A DNA stretch of 32,461 nucleotides from Candidatus Marispirochaeta associata (GTDB lineage Bacteria > Spirochaetota > Spirochaetia > JC444 > Marispirochaetaceae), in assembly GCA_001749745.1 (NCBI GenBank), contig JWTM01000001.1, positions 1 to 32,461 on the forward strand, in the 5' to 3' direction. Under the pieces are notes generated by a model. The model was given only the letters and a program-made list of their open reading frames with translations, did not search any database and had not been told where the DNA came from. Of this stretch, positions 30,276 to 32,461 are shown piece by piece (the first letter of the stretch is position 1; every line of letters begins with the position of its first letter). A program made the translations under genes and the position numbers.

Positions 30276-30407
30276 CTCCTTCACGGTAATGCTGTTGAGG
30301 AGGTACCGGCTCCGCTCTTCCGGCAGTCAGGGATGGGCCGCAGGCCCACTTGCTGCAGTCCTTGACGGCCGGAATACGGAGGGTAGAATCAGAGATCCGT
30401 GAAGGAG
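30276..30407 (-). repeat. 132-bp nested hairpin in the GxxExxY leader that can mask its ribosome binding site
   Basis: Arms CTCCTTCACGG (30276-30286) and CCGTGAAGGAG (30397-30407) pair perfectly over 11 bp. Inside, TTCCGGC/GCCGGAA (30318-30324 with 30368-30374), GTCAGGGA/TCCTTGAC and TGGGCC/GGCCCA are nested. In the minus-strand transcript the inner outer-arm strand contains most of the AAGGAGG ribosome binding site of the GxxExxY gene, so folding would hide it. Confidence 0.75.
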
Positions 30408-30422
30408 TATTTTGAAGATCTA

Positions 30423-30452
30423 CCACGAAAGACACTACAAAAGAACACGACA
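30423..30452 (-). repeat. Degenerate CACGAC repeat arm upstream of GxxExxY
   Basis: CCACGAAAGACACTACAAAAGAACACGACA on the plus strand is a decayed reverse copy of the GTCGTG repeat (the written form is positions 30423-30452). Together with 29851-29882 it flanks the GxxExxY gene and its leader hairpin. Confidence 0.5.
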
Positions 30453-30495
30453 TAGCACTGTAGCTTCATTCATATTCCCCCGAACTATCTCTCTC

Positions 30496-30620
30496 GTCGT
30501 GTCCTCCGTCGTGAATGTCGTGGTCAATACCTCCTTTTTCATCTGCTTTTCTTGAAGCAATCCGCCGCACTTCCTCCTTGTTACTACTGAACCCCATGCA
30601 GTATATTTAAGGAGATGAAC
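30496..30620 (+). repeat. Paralogue upstream unit, copy 1 (GTCGTG repeat plus conserved leader)
   Basis: It starts with the GTCGTGTCC, GTCGTGAAT, GTCGTGGTC repeat and continues through a conserved stretch (TACCTCCTTTTTCATCTG, CTTGAAGCAA, CCGCCGCACTTCCTCCTTG) to GCAGTATATTTAAGGAG before the gene. Related copies precede each of the following paralogues, at about 31031-31146, 31467-31589 and 31922-32046. The array therefore arose by tandem duplication of leader plus gene. Confidence 0.85.
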
Positions 30621-31016
30621 ATGGATTCATTAGCAGAAATCCTCGAATCCGACCTCAGCGACGCCGTGCAGGTGACAAACCCACGATCGTTGCACCGTTA
30701 CATCACCCTACTTACCCAGAACCTAGTCCAACGGGAAAATAACGACCGGGAGCACAGCGAATTCAGAGAGACCATCATCCGTATCGATACTCGTATCGAA
30801 GAAGGTTTTAAGCGCATGGACGAACGTTTCGAATCCTTGCAACGCACCATGGATGCCCGCTTTGAAGCGGTGGATAAGCGCTTCGAGTTGATGCAGCGCA
30901 ATATGGAAGCCCGATTCGAGGCAGTAGATAAACGCTTCACCATGCTCTTCAGCTTCATGAGCCTCGGCTTCGTCCTCCTGGCGACCCTCATGTCGGTCTA
31001 CCAGTTCTTGAGCTAA
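30621..31016 (+). CDS. Coiled-coil tail-anchored membrane protein (paralogue 2)
   Basis: 131 aa, same plan as paralogue 1 but with a shorter and degenerate repeat zone. The N-domain is SLAEILESDLSDAVQV, SLHRYITLLTQNLVQR and EHSEFRETIIRIDTRIEEGF. About four diverged 11-residue units follow (RFESLQRTMDA, RFEAVDKRFEL and similar), and the tail is FTMLFSFMSLGFVLLATLMSVYQFL. ATG 30621 is chosen for the same ribosome binding site reason (AAGGAG at 30609-30614). First of four tandem copies separated by repeat-bearing leaders. Function unknown. Confidence 0.88.
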   Translation: MDSLAEILESDLSDAVQVTNPRSLHRYITLLTQNLVQRENNDREHSEFRETIIRIDTRIEEGFKRMDERFESLQRTMDARFEAVDKRFELMQRNMEARFEAVDKRFTMLFSFMSLGFVLLATLMSVYQFLS

Positions 31017-31030
31017 CCGAACCCTCTTCC

Positions 31031-31146
31031 GTCGTGTCCTCCGTCGTAGTAAATACCTCCATTTTCATCTGCTCTTCTTGAAGTAAGCCGCCGCATTTCG
31101 TCCTTGTTAGTACTGAAGTCAATGCAGTATATTTAAGGAGATGACC
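31031..31146 (+). repeat. Paralogue upstream unit, copy 2 (shortened)
   Basis: It matches copy 1, but the repeat head has lost the GTCGTGAAT unit and part of the next (GTCGTGTCC, CCGTCGTAG, then TAAATACCTCC). The remainder, including CTTCTTGAAG, CCGCCGCATTTC and GCAGTATATTTAAGGAG, is retained. This shows the repeat units can be lost individually. Confidence 0.8.
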
Positions 31147-31455
31147 ATGGATTCACTAGCCGAATTACTCGAATTCGATCTCAGCCGGGCCTTTGAAGTG
31201 AAGGATCAAACCTTCCTCCACCGCTACATCACTCTACTCACTCAGAACCTGGTGAAGCGTGAAGATAACGACCGGGAGCATAGCGATTTCCGGGAGGCAA
31301 TCATCCGCATCGAAGAAGGCTTTAAACGCATGGATGAGCGCTTTGAGGCCATCCAACGTGATATGGATAAACGCTTTACCATGCTCTTCAGCTTCATGAG
31401 TTTAGGCTTCGTCCTCCTGGCGACCCTCATGTCGGTTTACCAGTTCTTAAGTTAG
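31147..31455 (+). CDS. Coiled-coil tail-anchored membrane protein (paralogue 3, minimal)
   Basis: 102 aa, the shortest complete member. The N-domain is diverged at SLAELLEFDLSRAFEVKDQTFLHRYI and has lost the IDTR codons found in the others (EAIIRI-EEGF). It has barely two repeat units (RMDERFEAIQRDMDKRF) and goes straight into the membrane tail. It shows that the repeat rod is dispensable for the gene's persistence and that length varies among neighbours. Start ATG 31147 has AAGGAG at 31135-31140. Function unknown. Confidence 0.87.
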   Translation: MDSLAELLEFDLSRAFEVKDQTFLHRYITLLTQNLVKREDNDREHSDFREAIIRIEEGFKRMDERFEAIQRDMDKRFTMLFSFMSLGFVLLATLMSVYQFLS

Positions 31456-31466
31456 CCGGCCTCTTC

Positions 31467-31589
31467 GTCGCGTCCTCCGTCGTGAATGTCGTGGTAAATA
31501 CCGCTATTTTTACCCCCCTCTTGAAGCAAACCGCCGCACTTCCTCCTTGTTAGTAGTGAAGCCAATGCAGTATATTTAAGGGGATGACC
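31467..31589 (+). repeat. Paralogue upstream unit, copy 3
   Basis: The GTCGCGTCC, GTCGTGAAT, GTCGTGGTA head begins 12 bases after the paralogue 3 stop. The same conserved leader follows (CTTGAAGCAA, CCGCCGCACTTCCTCCTTG, GCAGTATATTTAAGGGG) up to the start of paralogue 4. Confidence 0.85.
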
Positions 31590-31910
31590 ATGGATTCACT
31601 TGCGGATATTCTCGAGTCCGATCTCAGCGACGCCGTGCAGGTGACAAACCCGCGATCCTTGCACCGCTACATCACCATTTTAACCCAGAACCTGGTCCAA
31701 CGGGAAACTAACGACCGAGAGCACAGCGAGTTCAGAGAGACCATAATCCGTATCGATACCCGCATCGAAGAAGGCTTTAAACGCATGGATGAGCGCTTCG
31801 AGGCCATCCAACGTGATATGGATAAACGCTTTACCATGCTCTTTAGCTTCATGAGCATAGGCTTCGTCATCCTGGCTACCCTCATGTCGGTCTACCAATT
31901 CTTGAGCTAG
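31590..31910 (+). CDS. Coiled-coil tail-anchored membrane protein (paralogue 4)
   Basis: 106 aa. The N-domain is almost identical to paralogue 2 (SLADILESDLSDAVQV, SLHRYITILTQNLVQR, EHSEFRETIIRIDTRIEEGF). The repeat zone and tail match paralogue 3 (RMDERFEAIQRDMDKRFTMLFSFMSIGFVILATLMSVYQFL). This chimeric similarity suggests recombination or gene conversion between array members. Start ATG 31590, ribosome binding site AAGGGG at 31578-31583. Function unknown. Confidence 0.88.
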   Translation: MDSLADILESDLSDAVQVTNPRSLHRYITILTQNLVQRETNDREHSEFRETIIRIDTRIEEGFKRMDERFEAIQRDMDKRFTMLFSFMSIGFVILATLMSVYQFLS

Positions 31911-31921
31911 CCTAGTTCTTC

Positions 31922-32046
31922 GTCGTGTCCCCCGTCGTGAACGTCGTGGTAAATACCTCCTTTTTCATCTCCTCTTCTTGAAGCAAACCGCCGCACTTCC
32001 TCCTTGTTAGTACTGAAGCCTATGCAGTATATTTAAGGAGATGACC
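31922..32046 (+). repeat. Paralogue upstream unit, copy 4
   Basis: The GTCGTGTCC, CCGTCGTGAAC, GTCGTGGTA head begins 12 bases after the paralogue 4 stop, followed by the conserved leader ending GCAGTATATTTAAGGAG. Position relative to the preceding stop is the same as in copy 3. Confidence 0.85.
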
Positions 32047-32461
32047 ATGGATTCATTAGCCGAGATACTAGAAGCAGATCTCGCCGAAGCATTCGAAGTC
32101 AAGAATAGGACCTCCCTACATCGCTACATCACCCTACTGACCCAGAGTCTCGTTCACCGAGAAACCAACGACAGGGAGCATTCCGAGTTCCGGGAAGCCG
32201 TTATCCGCATCGATACCCGGATAGAGGAAGGCTTCAAACGCATGGACGAGCGCTTCGAGGCTATGCAGCGCAGTATGGACGAGCGCTTCGAGGCTATGCA
32301 TCGCAGTATGGACGAGCGCTTCGAGGCTATGCATCGCAGTATGGACGAGCGCTTCGAGGCTATGCATCGCAGTATGGACGAGCGCTTCGAGGCTATGCAT
32401 CGCAGTATGGACGAGCGCTTCGAGGCTATGCAGCGCAGTATGGACGAGCGCTTCGAGGCTA
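32047..32461 (+). CDS. Coiled-coil tail-anchored protein (paralogue 5), truncated by window end
   Basis: 138 codons are visible with no stop. The N-domain is SLAEILEADLAEAFEV, SLHRYITLLTQSLVHR and EHSEFREAVIRIDTRIEEGFKR. It runs into perfect 11-residue repeats MDERFEAM[QH]RS that continue to the window edge, so this is the longest rod in the family. The membrane tail must lie outside the window. Start ATG 32047 with AAGGAG at 32035-32040; ATG 32041 is the alternative, as in its paralogues. Confidence 0.88.
   Translation, partial: MDSLAEILEADLAEAFEVKNRTSLHRYITLLTQSLVHRETNDREHSEFREAVIRIDTRIEEGFKRMDERFEAMQRSMDERFEAMHRSMDERFEAMHRSMDERFEAMHRSMDERFEAMHRSMDERFEAMQRSMDERFEA
32242..32461 (+). repeat. 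Nearly perfect 33-bp minisatellite in paralogue 5
   Basis: Unit starts are at 32242, 32275, 32308, 32341, 32374, 32407 and 32440 (cut by the window end). Copies differ only at the CAG/CAT codon (AMQRS or AMHRS); the four central units are identical to the base. Such identity means recent expansion or ongoing homogenisation, and copy number is likely to vary between strains. Confidence 0.95.

Noticed and set aside
30205..30453. 82-aa minus-strand frame starting MSCSFVVSFVVD
   Set aside because: The SFVVSFVVD type of peptide is what the GTCGTG repeat gives when translated. The frame also runs through the leader hairpin and into the GxxExxY gene in another frame.
32242..32461. Regular 33-bp repeats considered as a CRISPR array
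   Set aside because: There are no spacers. The units are contiguous, in frame, and encode a heptad/hendecad-like coiled coil.

Overview
The window looks like a chromosomal segment of a free-living spirochaete (inference). The reasons are a sugar-binding protein whose signal peptide ends in an AAGEQE-type junction, many lipoproteins with loose lipoboxes, an RbsABC-type importer, a membrane pyrophosphatase, a DRTGG/CBS/PHP signalling cassette typical of fermentative anaerobes, and a family of repeat-bearing, tail-anchored coiled-coil proteins that resemble Borrelia Bdr proteins in layout. No rRNA, tRNA, transposase, phage gene or CRISPR array was recognised. Almost everything from 1 kb to 25.4 kb is on the minus strand and tightly packed.

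Layout. 0-4.1 kb: an unknown protein, a small Cys-rich protein, a K+-dependent membrane pyrophosphatase (hppA) and an unknown protein. 4.1-6.4 kb: an operon of DRTGG, CBS-HATPase, DRTGG and PHP proteins. 6.5-13.3 kb: a seven-gene operon (sugar-type binding protein, ATPase and permease, a UroD/MtaA-like methyltransferase, a three-histidine-box desaturase/hydroxylase, a Rieske ferredoxin and a CobW-type GTPase). 13.3-18.0 kb: the probable control system for that operon. It comprises a sigma-54 promoter, GGATAC-N4-GTATCC enhancer sites, an NtrC-type response regulator, an NtrB-like sensor kinase and a periplasmic-binding-protein-like lipoprotein. 18.1-22.2 kb: a LacI-controlled operon (D-lyxose isomerase, PfkB-type kinase, MtlD-type polyol dehydrogenase) with a clear operator over its promoter. 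22.3-25.4 kb: a lipoprotein operon (LpoB-like, COG3014-like, LPP20-like).

25.4-32.5 kb is an accessory region of a different character. It holds five paralogues of a small coiled-coil membrane protein carrying 33-bp in-frame repeats, a FecR-domain protein whose base composition changes abruptly inside the gene, two small lipoproteins, a predicted beta-barrel protein, a GxxExxY protein, a family of GTCGTGTCC/GTCGTGGTT palindromic repeats, and several hairpin-forming elements 90-200 bp long.

The best candidates for undescribed biology are: (1) the sigma-54-controlled import, methyltransferase and oxygenase operon with its binding-protein-coupled two-component system; (2) the tandem paralogue array with its interleaved dispersed repeat; and (3) the large hairpins, especially the pair at 25.47-25.75 kb, which share a loop sequence on different stems, and the one that can mask the GxxExxY ribosome binding site.
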